DNA from: Opitutia bacterium UBA3151
GTDB lineage: Bacteria; Verrucomicrobiota; Verrucomicrobiia; Opitutales; Seribacteraceae
Direction of reading: 5' to 3'
Length of the DNA stretch: 10,800 bases
Assembly (NCBI GenBank): GCA_002364975.1
Contig: DEYT01000127.1
Coordinates: 1 to 10,800, forward strand
Part shown: positions 1 through 7,104 of the stretch, one piece after another
Position numbering within the stretch: the first letter of the stretch is position 1
How the letters are laid out: each line of letters opens with the position of its first letter
Program-made: the position numbers and the translations under genes
Notes under the pieces: model-generated
Told to the model about the DNA's origin: nothing
The model's database searches: none
Seen by the model: only the letters and a program-made list of their open reading frames with translations

Positions 1-1205
1 ACCTGTTGGTTAACTACTATTTAAATAGACATGATCCCAGCTACAAGAAAGTCCAAGCTGTTCTTGCGGGGAAAAGAAAGGCTCTCAATGATTTAAAGAA
101 TCAAAAGCTTACATCAATGGTCATGGGTGACAATCCTGCAAACAAAATGCGGAAAACTTATGTTCTTATGAGAGGTCAATATTCAGCCCCAGACAAATCC
201 AAAGAAATTCAACCGGACACACCTTCTTTCCTCCCCCCTATGAACAAGGATTTACCTAAAAATCGTCTTGGTCTCGCCAAGTGGCTCATGGATAAGGATC
301 ATCCATTGACTGCCAGGGTAACCGTGAACCGATACTGGCAGACTATTTTTGGTCGACCCTTGGTTACCACTCCGGGTGATTTTGGATCTCAGGGTAGTTG
401 GCCTTCTCATCCAAACCTGCTCAGCTGGCTTGCTGATGACTTTATTAGCAATGGATGGAATGTAAAAAGAACGGTCAAGCAAATGGTTATGAGCTCGACT
501 TACCGGCAGGCTTCCGTGACTAGGCCAGAACACAGGGAGAAAGACCCGATGAACCTTTACCATGCCAGAGCACCAAGATTTCGTCTTATGGGAGAATTTG
601 TTCGTGACAATGCCCTGGCGATCAGTGGCCTTCTCAACCGGACTTTTGGGGGACCCGGGGTCAAGCCCTATCAACCGCCGGGCCTGTGGAATGAAGTTTC
701 CCTCAACGGGGGCCGTAGGTTTGTCCGTGATCAGGGTGAAAAACTTTATCGCAGAAGTATGTACACCTATTGGAAACGATCCGCACCCCATCCCGGACTG
801 ATGGCCTTTGACACCCCCACCCGTGAAACTTGCACCCTGCAAAGGCAACGAACCAACACCCCAATGCAGGCGTTGGTCACTCTCAATGATGAGCAATTTG
901 TGGAAGCATCCAGGGTTTTCGCAGAAAGAATCTTAAAAAGACCTGCTAAATCATTCCATGAGCGATTAGAATGGGCATTCGAATTGGCCACTGGGCACCC
1001 CGCCGACGCCTTCAGGCAGAAAGTGATCAAGGATTCCTACCATTCGCAGCTAAAAGTTTTCGAGCAGGACCCAGGCCGGGCGGCAGATCTTCTCAAAATT
1101 GGTGAATCCCCACGGGACGAATCCTTAGATAAAAACCAGCACGCGGCTTGGACTATCCTTTGCTCCATGATACTTAACCTGGACGAAGCCATGAACCGCG
1201 AATAA
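1..1205 (+). CDS. DUF1553 (PSD1-type) protein, C-terminal part, 5'-truncated by window edge
   Basis: The reading frame is already open at the first bases (codons CTG TTG GTT from position 3), so this is the C-terminal ~400 residues of a longer protein. About 86 visible residues in (near nt 261) begins the DUF1553 signature: NRLGLAKWL, then HPLTARVTVNRYWQ, GDFGSQG and PSHPNLLSWLA, then the conserved SSTYRQ. The preceding RGQY...PSFLPP stretch is the usual linker from the DUF1549 half, which must lie upstream. Family knowledge: these large proteins of Planctomycetes and Verrucomicrobia often carry an N-terminal cytochrome-c-like (PSD1) domain and are paired with DUF1501 proteins; their biochemical role is not established, though links to exported polysaccharide or sulfated-glycan utilisation are often suggested. 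The C-terminus, LNLDEAMNRE, is the normal family ending, so the 3' end is intact. A DUF1501 partner follows after 19 bp, presumably in the same operon. Family assignment is firm; function is unknown. Confidence 0.9.
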   Translation, partial: LLVNYYLNRHDPSYKKVQAVLAGKRKALNDLKNQKLTSMVMGDNPANKMRKTYVLMRGQYSAPDKSKEIQPDTPSFLPPMNKDLPKNRLGLAKWLMDKDHPLTARVTVNRYWQTIFGRPLVTTPGDFGSQGSWPSHPNLLSWLADDFISNGWNVKRTVKQMVMSSTYRQASVTRPEHREKDPMNLYHARAPRFRLMGEFVRDNALAISGLLNRTFGGPGVKPYQPPGLWNEVSLNGGRRFVRDQGEKLYRRSMYTYWKRSAPHPGLMAFDTPTRETCTLQRQRTNTPMQALVTLNDEQFVEASRVFAERILKRPAKSFHERLEWAFELATGHPADAFRQKVIKDSYHSQLKVFEQDPGRAADLLKIGESPRDESLDKNQHAAWTILCSMILNLDEAMNRE

Positions 1206-1224
1206 TCTTGTACCTAACCTGTTC

Positions 1225-2685
1225 ATGAATCCCTTTGACTTGCACCAAGCTTACACCCGCAGACAAATGATCGGACTTGGAGCCCGTGGAATCGGAGCCT
1301 TGGGTGCTGCCAGTTTACTCAACCCCTCGCTGCTTAATGCTGCTACCAACCAAGCCAAAGACGGGTTTCCTGGCACCTTGGATGGTCCGCATTTCAAACC
1401 GACAGCAAAGCGGGTAATTTATCTTTTTCTTTCAGGCGGACCATCCCATATCGATCTGTATGACTACCACCCCGAAATGCGAAAGTTTCACGGTACTGAA
1501 TTGCCCGACAGTATACGGAACGGTCAGAGGATCACAGGTATGACGTCAAAACAGGACTCCTTTCCCTGCGTTGCTCCCATGTTTGAATTTTCCAAACATG
1601 GCCAGAATGGTTCTTGGTTCAGCGAGGTCATTCCTAACATTGCCAGTATTGCTGATGATATTACCTTGGTTAAATCGGTTCACACCGAGGCAATTAACCA
1701 TGACCCGGCAATTACTGCCATCAACACGGGTTCTCAGCAACCGGGGAAACCATCAATGGGAGCCTGGCTCGATTGGGGGCTGGGTAGCACCAATCATAAC
1801 CTTCCCGGGTATGTGGTGATGATCTCAAAAGGAAAAGGCAATGCCCAGGCACTTTACGACCGCTTATGGGGTAGCGGTTTTTTACCCTCTAAGCATCAAG
1901 GTGTTAAGTTTAGGTCAGCTGGAGATCCCGTGCTCTACCTTTCCAACCCAAATGGAATCTCTAGGGACATGCGGCGAAATATGCTCGATGGCATCGCCAA
2001 AATCAACCGAGCAAAAAAACAAGAAACCGGGGACTTGGAAATTGATGCCCGTATTGCCCAGTACGAAATGGCTTACCGTATGCAGACCAGTGTCCCCGAA
2101 CTTGTGGACTTGAAGGACGAACCTAAACATGTCCTCGATATGTATGGAGAGGATGCGATGAAAAAGGGCACTTTTGCTCACAACTGCTTGATTGCTCGCC
2201 GTCTTTCTGAGCGTGGCGTTCCTTTTGTACAGCTCTTTCACAGAGGATGGGACCAGCACAATAATTTACCCAAGCAAATACGGGGGCAATGCGAGGATGT
2301 GGATCAACCCGCTGCCGCTTTAGTCAAGGATCTGAAGCAACGCGGTTTGCTCAAGGATACCATCGTGGTGTGCGGGGGGGAGTTTGGAAGAACTATTTAC
2401 TCACAGGGCAAACTGACCAAGGACAATCACGGTCGCGATCACCATGGACGAAGCTTTTCCATGTGGATGGCCGGAGGCGGTTTCAAGGCTGGGTTCGAAT
2501 ATGGTAAAACGGATGACTATGCTTATAATATTGTTGAAAATCCGGTCCATGTGAACGACCTTAACGCAACGGTTCTGAAGGCACTGGGTATCGACCATGA
2601 ACGCTTCACTTACAAATACCTTGGACTCGATCAAAGACTCACCGGTGTCGATCACCCCAAGATTATCTCTGACTTACTTGCCTGA
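1225..2685 (+). CDS. DUF1501 family exported protein
   Basis: A 486-residue protein of normal DUF1501 length. The N-terminus has a twin-arginine-like signal, TRRQMIG at residues 11-17, then a hydrophobic Gly/Ala/Leu run to about residue 39, so Tat export is likely. The fold is related to the alkaline phosphatase/sulfatase superfamily. Visible landmarks are LFLSGGPSHIDLYD (67-80), the VHTEAINHD segment (152-160), GWDQHNNL (341-348), GGEFGRT (384-390) and GRDHHGRSFSMWMAGGG (403-419); their Asp, Glu and His residues are plausible metal ligands by analogy, not proven. The gene sits 19 bp after the DUF1553 gene in the same direction, which is the classic pair in Planctomycetes and Verrucomicrobia. 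No catalytic activity is established for the family. The ATG at 1225 is chosen because the Tat signal follows directly; no Shine-Dalgarno sequence precedes it. A hairpin downstream probably ends the transcript. Confidence 0.92.
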   Translation: MNPFDLHQAYTRRQMIGLGARGIGALGAASLLNPSLLNAATNQAKDGFPGTLDGPHFKPTAKRVIYLFLSGGPSHIDLYDYHPEMRKFHGTELPDSIRNGQRITGMTSKQDSFPCVAPMFEFSKHGQNGSWFSEVIPNIASIADDITLVKSVHTEAINHDPAITAINTGSQQPGKPSMGAWLDWGLGSTNHNLPGYVVMISKGKGNAQALYDRLWGSGFLPSKHQGVKFRSAGDPVLYLSNPNGISRDMRRNMLDGIAKINRAKKQETGDLEIDARIAQYEMAYRMQTSVPELVDLKDEPKHVLDMYGEDAMKKGTFAHNCLIARRLSERGVPFVQLFHRGWDQHNNLPKQIRGQCEDVDQPAAALVKDLKQRGLLKDTIVVCGGEFGRTIYSQGKLTKDNHGRDHHGRSFSMWMAGGGFKAGFEYGKTDDYAYNIVENPVHVNDLNATVLKALGIDHERFTYKYLGLDQRLTGVDHPKIISDLLA

Positions 2686-2696
2686 TACCAACGATT

Positions 2697-2734
2697 AAAG
2701 CCAAAATAATTAAAATTAAAAGTATTTTGGTTTT
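2697..2734 (+). terminator. AT-rich hairpin after DUF1501, possible intrinsic terminator
   Basis: Positions 2697-2708 (AAAGCCAAAATA) pair with 2723-2734 (TATTTTGGTTTT) to give a 12-bp stem with one G-U pair and a 14-nt loop. The right arm ends in a run of U. It lies 12 bp after the DUF1501 stop and 33 bp before the next start. The only G-C content is the CCA/TGG core, so it is weaker than a textbook terminator. The A-rich left arm means it could act on both strands, although no gene approaches from the right. Confidence 0.5.
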
Positions 2735-2767
2735 GACCCATTTGATTCGTTCAACCACAAATTAGCA

Positions 2768-3742
2768 GTGATTTCGGTGGTGGACGAAAGAATAGCCTTA
2801 CTGGCTGATTGGTTGGAAAAAAAGACTTCCTTTCGTGGGGGTGTTTTAAGCATTGCTTCTGCAGACGCTAGTTTTCGTCGTTATTTCCGACTCTTACAGG
2901 GCGGAAAATCCTACATCGTCATGGACGCCCCACCCGATCTCGAACCTTCTCTCGCTTTTGTAGAAATTGGTACTTGGATGAAACAAGCAGGTATTCTGGT
3001 TCCTGAAATTTTTGCAAAAGACCTCGACTTGGGATTCCTCGTTCTTTCGGATTTTGGAGATCATCATTTTCAGGATGCTTTGGAAGATGAATCATGGAAT
3101 TCACTATACCATCTTGCGACGAATGAATTAGTCAACTTCCAGAAATCCCTTAGTTCAGCCGAGGAAAAACTGCCAATCTTTAGTAAATCATGGCAATGGA
3201 AAGAACTCGATATCTTCCGCGAATGGTGCTTACCCCATGTATCGAAAGAAGAATTCCAGGAAACTTTCAACGATTTGGTTGAATCAATCGACCGTATCCC
3301 CAAGGCTTTTATGCACCGGGACTTTCATTGTAGGAATCTTTTATTGTGCTCGAATGATGATTTGGGTGTAATCGACTTTCAAGGAGCAATGTTTGGCCCC
3401 GTAACTTACGATTTGGTATCCTTGCTTCGGGATTGCTATGTCAAAAACGAAGAAAGTTGGGTTTCTGATGAGGTTTACTCATTCCAGCAAAAGCTCATCT
3501 CTGCTGGCCTTGCATTTGCAAGGGTAGAAACTAAGGAATTCATGCGTTGGTTTGATTTAGCCGGGCTTCAAAGGCACCTGAAATGCATCGGTATTTTCAA
3601 CCGTCTTAAGGTTCGGGATAACAAACCGGATTATATGAATGATGTGCCGAGAGTTCGGACATATGTTGAAACTGTTCTCCACCGTTATCCCGAACTAAAG
3701 AGTGCAAAAACACTGTTCCAAAAAGCAAATATTCAGATATAA
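2768..3742 (+). CDS. amgK: AmgK-like N-acetylmuramate/N-acetylglucosamine 1-kinase (aminoglycoside phosphotransferase family)
   Basis: AmgK phosphorylates MurNAc (and GlcNAc) at the anomeric position using ATP, the first step of the cytoplasmic recycling route that bypasses de novo UDP-MurNAc synthesis. In this 324-residue protein the N-lobe has the family motif ADASFRRYFR (32-41), which binds nucleotide phosphates, and the hinge region VLSDFGD (92-98). The C-lobe has the Brenner catalytic loop HRDFHCRN (183-190; D185 as catalytic base, N190 for metal) and IDFQGA (202-207, D203 as second metal ligand). All key residues are intact. The start is GTG 2768 because no ATG lies upstream in frame; GTG codons at 2777 and 2780 are alternatives. 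A -35-like TTGACC is at 2733-2738, but no good -10 follows it. Six bases separate it from the murU-like gene, and this adjacency strongly supports AmgK over other phosphotransferases of the superfamily. Substrate is inferred, not shown. Confidence 0.85.
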   Translation: MISVVDERIALLADWLEKKTSFRGGVLSIASADASFRRYFRLLQGGKSYIVMDAPPDLEPSLAFVEIGTWMKQAGILVPEIFAKDLDLGFLVLSDFGDHHFQDALEDESWNSLYHLATNELVNFQKSLSSAEEKLPIFSKSWQWKELDIFREWCLPHVSKEEFQETFNDLVESIDRIPKAFMHRDFHCRNLLLCSNDDLGVIDFQGAMFGPVTYDLVSLLRDCYVKNEESWVSDEVYSFQQKLISAGLAFARVETKEFMRWFDLAGLQRHLKCIGIFNRLKVRDNKPDYMNDVPRVRTYVETVLHRYPELKSAKTLFQKANIQI

Positions 3743-3748
3743 GAATTT

Positions 3749-4417
3749 ATGAAAGCTATGATTTTGGCCGCCGGATATGGTAAGAGGTTACGCCCTCTTA
3801 CCGACCATACTCCTAAGCCCCTTCTAACCATAGACGGGAAACCACTCATCGTACACCACCTTGAAAAAATTTCAGAAGCTGGAATCAATGAGGTGGTGAT
3901 CAACCTAGGTCACCTTGGCTACAAAATCCCTGAAGTATTAGGTGACGGATCAAACTGGAAACTCAGTGTAGCCTACTCCGATGAAGGACCCGATCCTCTC
4001 GAAACCGGGGGGGGTATGACCAAGGCACTCCCTTTACTGGGATCGGATCCTTTTCTGCTGATCAACGGAGATGTTTGGACAGATTTTAATTTTTCTCTTC
4101 AAGAAATGAATCTGGAAGGACAAGACTTGGCAAAACTCGTTCTGGTCAATAAGCCAAACTGGAGAGAAAGAGGAGATTTCGGTCTGGAACATGGCAGGGT
4201 GCGGGTGACCAACAACCCCTCCCTCCTTTACTCAGGAATTGCATTGTATCATCCCTCGATTTTGGATGGGGCAAATGTTGAAAAGTTTTCCATCGTACCA
4301 CGCCTCAAAATAGCAATGGAGCAGAACCGGGTAAGTGGAATCCTTCATGATGGTGCTTGGGATGATGTAGGCACCCCCGAACGACTTGAATCACTCAGAA
4401 GTCAATTTGGAGAATAG
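3749..4417 (+). CDS. murU: MurU-like N-acetylmuramate alpha-1-phosphate uridylyltransferase
   Basis: MurU joins MurNAc-1-phosphate to UTP, giving UDP-MurNAc and pyrophosphate, and thus completes the AmgK-MurU recycling route back into peptidoglycan precursors. The 222-residue length fits MurU and is shorter than sugar nucleotidylyltransferases with an added hexapeptide domain. The N-terminus carries the nucleotide-binding signature LAAGYGKRLRPLTDHTPKP (6-24, with G11, R13 and K23 as key residues). ETGGGM is at 85-90, the metal-binding NGDVW at 106-110, and the family C-terminal DDVGTPERL at 205-213. Translation is probably coupled or at least co-transcribed with amgK, 6 bp upstream. An eight-G homopolymer (4007-4014) lies inside the ETGGG codons, but the frame is intact. 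The stop TAG (4415-4417) is immediately followed by the stop of the opposing cytochrome gene. RmlA- or HddC-type sugars are less likely given the partner gene. Confidence 0.87.
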   Translation: MKAMILAAGYGKRLRPLTDHTPKPLLTIDGKPLIVHHLEKISEAGINEVVINLGHLGYKIPEVLGDGSNWKLSVAYSDEGPDPLETGGGMTKALPLLGSDPFLLINGDVWTDFNFSLQEMNLEGQDLAKLVLVNKPNWRERGDFGLEHGRVRVTNNPSLLYSGIALYHPSILDGANVEKFSIVPRLKIAMEQNRVSGILHDGAWDDVGTPERLESLRSQFGE

Positions 4418-5116
4418 TCAAAAAGGCTTGGGAGATGGATCGGCCTTGGTCAATTCTACTTCAGGCAATCCAAAAGCATCTACACAATACGCGACAAGGT
4501 TTTTAATATCATAATCCGATAATTCTTTGGAAGCCGCTGACATCACTCTACCACCTTCATCTCTGGGATGATAGCCTCTTTTACCTTCCCTAAATTTTCT
4601 CATTTGTTGGTAAAAGTACCAGCCTTCCAAATGAGTCAAGGAAGGGGAAATTAATTTTTGATTACCTTCCCCATTTTCCCCATGACAGGAAACGCACCTT
4701 CGTTGGTATAAATCTTTTCCAAGCTGAAGGTCTCCACGAATGGTGCGAATGGCAGGCACCGGTTCTTTGCTTGAAAACCAATAGGCTAAATAAGGTACAT
4801 CCAAATCTTCCGAAATGCTTCTAGCCCCTATCCCCATAAGATGCTCCGATCGGTTTTCTGGATTGTTCCCTCTGATTCCACTTCTAAATTTATTGATCTG
4901 ATCTCTCAAGTACCAATTCTCCATACCATTCAAAATCGGACCCCGTTGAGCTTCCTGTACCCCATGACAAACTACGCAACTTGCTACTAATGCTTCTCGT
5001 TTTTCTGAGGATTGTAGCTTCACCTCATTGTATTTTTCCTGATTCGATTGTTGGCAGCCAACTTGGATAAAGAAGATGGCAATCAAAAAGGAAAAGGCTG
5101 TTTGTCTTGAAAGCAT
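4418..5116 (-). CDS. Diheme cytochrome c (c4-like), predicted membrane-anchored lipoprotein
   Basis: The 232-residue protein has two covalent haem motifs, CVVCH (47-51) and CVSCH (141-145), in two similar halves. Each half has the aromatic-basic stretch NWYLRDQINKFRSGIRG (67-83) or GWYFYQQMRKFREGKRG (165-181), followed by the likely Met axial ligands M94 and M192. This two-domain layout is that of cytochrome c4-type electron carriers, which hand electrons to terminal oxidases. The N-terminus is a hydrophobic signal ending in QVGC (18-21), read as a lipobox with an atypical Gln at -3; a lipid anchor is therefore likely but not certain. The gene is transcribed alone, convergent on murU with zero bases between the stops, and divergent from the ABC ATPase gene. 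A promoter-like TTGAGG-17-TAGTAT sits so close that the mRNA may be nearly leaderless. Its redox partner is unknown. Confidence 0.88.
   Translation of the reverse strand: MLSRQTAFSFLIAIFFIQVGCQQSNQEKYNEVKLQSSEKREALVASCVVCHGVQEAQRGPILNGMENWYLRDQINKFRSGIRGNNPENRSEHLMGIGARSISEDLDVPYLAYWFSSKEPVPAIRTIRGDLQLGKDLYQRRCVSCHGENGEGNQKLISPSLTHLEGWYFYQQMRKFREGKRGYHPRDEGGRVMSAASKELSDYDIKNLVAYCVDAFGLPEVELTKADPSPKPF
4421..4447 (-). terminator. Weak hairpin plus U-run overlapping the cytochrome c stop
   Basis: Read on the - strand, AAGGC (4447-4443) can pair with GCCTT (4427-4423) across a 15-nt loop and is followed by further T residues that run into the TGA stop, giving GCCTTTTTGA. A terminator inside the coding end would fit a junction with no intergenic bases. 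The 5-bp stem and long loop make it a weak candidate. Confidence 0.22.
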
Positions 5117-5125
5117 AAATTTCAG

Positions 5126-5154
5126 ATACTAATTAAACAAAGGAAATGCCTCAA
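5126..5154 (-). promoter_or_regulatory. Candidate sigma70-like promoter of the cytochrome c gene
   Basis: On the - strand a TTGAGG box (complement of 5149-5154) is 17 nt from TAGTAT (complement of 5126-5131). Only 9 nt separate the -10 box from the ATG at 5116, so initiation about 7 nt downstream would give a leader of a few bases. This is a pattern match only; no transcript data exist here. Confidence 0.33.
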
Positions 5155-5216
5155 GCGATTTAGGACAAGCTCTTGGCTTTACCCAAATGTTTAAATAGTT
5201 CATTTTAGCATCCATT

Positions 5217-6311
5217 ATGCCTTTCATTGAATTCACAAATCTGAGCAAAACTTTTTCGAATGGATTCTGTGCTTTAAAAGAGATCAATTTCTCCGTGCAA
5301 AAGGAAGAGTTTCTTGCAGTTGTCGGACCTTCTGGTTGCGGCAAAACTACTTTACTCAGAATTTTGGCCGGCTTGGAAACTCCCAGTGCGGGTTCAATTG
5401 CCGTTGATGGTATCAGCATAAATGACCAAGAGCCTAAAGAAAGAAATATCGGGATGGTTTTTCAAAACTATGCTTTATTTCCCCACTTATCTACATTTGA
5501 TAATATGGCTTTTGGACTTAAATCACAAAAGATTTCGAAGGATGAAATCAAGCAGCTTGTACTTCGGTCTGCCCAAAGGCTTGAGCTCAGTGAATTATTG
5601 GACCGGAAACCCCACCAATTATCCGGTGGACAAAAACAAAGAGTGGCTCTTGGCCGTCTTCTATCAAAAAATCCTAAAATCCACTTACTGGATGAGCCTT
5701 TGAGCAACCTCGATGCCCACCTTCGAAATTCAATGCGGGTAGAACTAAAAAAACTCCACATGGAGCATAAAAGCACCACTTTATTTGTCACCCATGACCA
5801 AGTAGAAGCTATGACCTTAGGCCATAGAATTTGTGTAATGAGAAAAGGCAAAGTTGAGCAAATTGGAACTCCGAAAGAAATATACCAGTCCCCGTCCAAT
5901 CAATTCGTGGCCCAATTTTTTGGCTCCCCTCCAATCAATCTTATCAAGGGTAACTTGAGTTCCGCTGAGAATGGTGAGGTAAACTTTACTGGAGATGGTT
6001 TCGCCTTTAAAATCCCCCTTAATCTTGTCCCTACCAAAGCAGGACAAGTAGTCCTTGGAATTCGAGCAGAGGATATCATGCTTCCTTCTGAATCTGAAAG
6101 TTCTTCGAGTTCTTTACTAGAAGCAGAAATCTTGAGTGTGGATGATCTAGGAGACTCAAAAGTGATTCATCTAAGACAGGATAATCTGGTAATTTTAATG
6201 AAATCCACAGCAGGATTTAAAATTCCAAAGAATAAAATCAAATATGCTCCGAACTGGGGGAAAATTCATTGGTTCGATGCAGTGCGGGGACATAGGCTCA
6301 AGAAAGGGTAA
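5217..6311 (+). CDS. MalK/UgpC-type sugar ABC transporter ATP-binding protein
   Basis: This is the cytoplasmic motor subunit of a CUT1-type carbohydrate importer, hydrolysing ATP to drive uptake. The 364 residues hold a full ABC domain: Walker A GPSGCGKTT (37-45), Q-loop VFQNYALFPH (81-90, Q83), signature LSGGQKQR (135-142), Walker B IHLLDEP (155-161, E160), D-loop SNLD (163-166) and switch histidine in VTHDQ (191-195). After about residue 235 comes the C-terminal TOBE region with GIRAEDI (281-287) and the closing HWFD (351-354), as in MalK and UgpC. No part is missing. Unusually, the gene faces the permease operon tail to tail and overlaps the MalG-like gene by 14 bp instead of sitting in the same operon. 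It may serve the neighbouring permeases or several importers, like the shared ATPase MsmX. Start ATG 5217 has no Shine-Dalgarno sequence. Confidence 0.92.
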   Translation: MPFIEFTNLSKTFSNGFCALKEINFSVQKEEFLAVVGPSGCGKTTLLRILAGLETPSAGSIAVDGISINDQEPKERNIGMVFQNYALFPHLSTFDNMAFGLKSQKISKDEIKQLVLRSAQRLELSELLDRKPHQLSGGQKQRVALGRLLSKNPKIHLLDEPLSNLDAHLRNSMRVELKKLHMEHKSTTLFVTHDQVEAMTLGHRICVMRKGKVEQIGTPKEIYQSPSNQFVAQFFGSPPINLIKGNLSSAENGEVNFTGDGFAFKIPLNLVPTKAGQVVLGIRAEDIMLPSESESSSSSLLEAEILSVDDLGDSKVIHLRQDNLVILMKSTAGFKIPKNKIKYAPNWGKIHWFDAVRGHRLKKG

Positions 6312-6337
6312 CTTCTCTTAAAGCCGTTTTCATTTTT
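6295..6337 (+). terminator. Hairpin with GUAA tetraloop and U-rich tail at the ATPase/permease overlap
   Basis: GGCT (6295-6298) pairs with AGCC (6322-6325). Above a small internal loop, AAGAAAGG (6300-6307) pairs with CTTCTCTT (6312-6319) with one mismatch and one G-U pair. A GTAA loop (6308-6311) caps it, a GNRA-type tetraloop. The + strand then reads GTTTTCATTTTT (6326-6337). This fits an intrinsic terminator for the ATPase mRNA that spans both stop codons. On the - strand no T-run follows, so it would work in one direction only. Confidence 0.42.
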
Positions 6338-7104
6338 CCAAAAACCAGAGAAAACATAATAAGGATGGGTAGAAGCGATAAGGTAGCAGCAGCCATCCCA
6401 ACAGATTCTGGAATTCGATGACTGCTGTCTTTTAATGTAGCAAGGGCAAGTGGCAGGGTCATATTTTCATCATCCAAGAGGAGCAATGGGAGAAGATGTT
6501 CTTGAAAGGAGAGCACGAAATGCAAAAAGAAAAAGGTCATCAATCCGGGGAAAACCAATGGGAGCAAGCTGATATAAGTTCTGAAAGGACTCATCCCTTC
6601 TATCCTTGCCAAGTCAATCCATTCTTGAGGAAAACGGCGAAAGACTTGTAAAAAAAATAATACCCCGATTCCTGAAACCGCACCCGGAAGTAATAAAGAG
6701 AATAAACTACCCCGCCATCCCAACCATGAAATCCAGTCAAAGGTAGGCACGGCAAGAGTTTGCTTGGGAATAAGGACCAGAAAAATCGCCAAAAAGACAA
6801 CCAGCCCCCTCCCACGAAATTTATATTTTGCCAGATAAAAACCTGCACCCGCAGATATTAATGTGGCAAGAAAAGCTTGGCCAAAGGAAAGGATAAGCGA
6901 ATTGGAAAAAATCCGCAAAAAAGGCAGATAGCTTGCGTTAAATAAGGAAATGAATGCGTCCCATTTGTAATCAGCTGGTAGAAATAAAGTGGGCTGATAA
7001 ATTTCATCGTTGGTTTTGAAAGAAGATAAAAACATCCACGCAAAAGGATAAGTCGCAATCACAACCGAAAACAAAAGAAAAATGAGGGAAGCAAACTTCT
7101 TCAT
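6298..7104 (-). CDS. MalG/UgpE-type sugar ABC transporter permease
   Basis: Inner-membrane subunit of a CUT1 carbohydrate importer, 268 residues with about six hydrophobic segments, starting with SLIFLLFSVVIATYPFAWMFL (6-26). The binding-protein-dependent permease loop that docks on the ATPase is at 161-183: EWIDLARIEGMSPF then ISLLPL, matching the EAA-G-I-LP pattern. The reading frame is open to 7179, but the start is placed at ATG 7104 because the protein then begins MKKFASL, the normal MalG-type start. That ATG also overlaps the TGA of the upstream permease in an ATGA arrangement, which implies translational coupling. The last 14 bp overlap the end of the opposing ATPase gene. It pairs with the MalF-like subunit immediately upstream to form the heterodimeric pore. 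Confidence 0.9.
   Translation of the reverse strand: MKKFASLIFLLFSVVIATYPFAWMFLSSFKTNDEIYQPTLFLPADYKWDAFISLFNASYLPFLRIFSNSLILSFGQAFLATLISAGAGFYLAKYKFRGRGLVVFLAIFLVLIPKQTLAVPTFDWISWLGWRGSLFSLLLPGAVSGIGVLFFLQVFRRFPQEWIDLARIEGMSPFRTYISLLPLVFPGLMTFFFLHFVLSFQEHLLPLLLLDDENMTLPLALATLKDSSHRIPESVGMAAATLSLLPILIMFSLVFGKMKTALREVTLS

Noticed and set aside
252..896. 214-codon open frame on the - strand inside the DUF1553 gene
   Set aside because: It is antisense to a clear conserved coding region, its translation shows no family motif, and it has no room for its own regulation.
5468..5899. 143-codon - strand frame inside the ABC ATPase gene
   Set aside because: Antisense shadow of a gene with every ABC motif intact; no recognisable domain.
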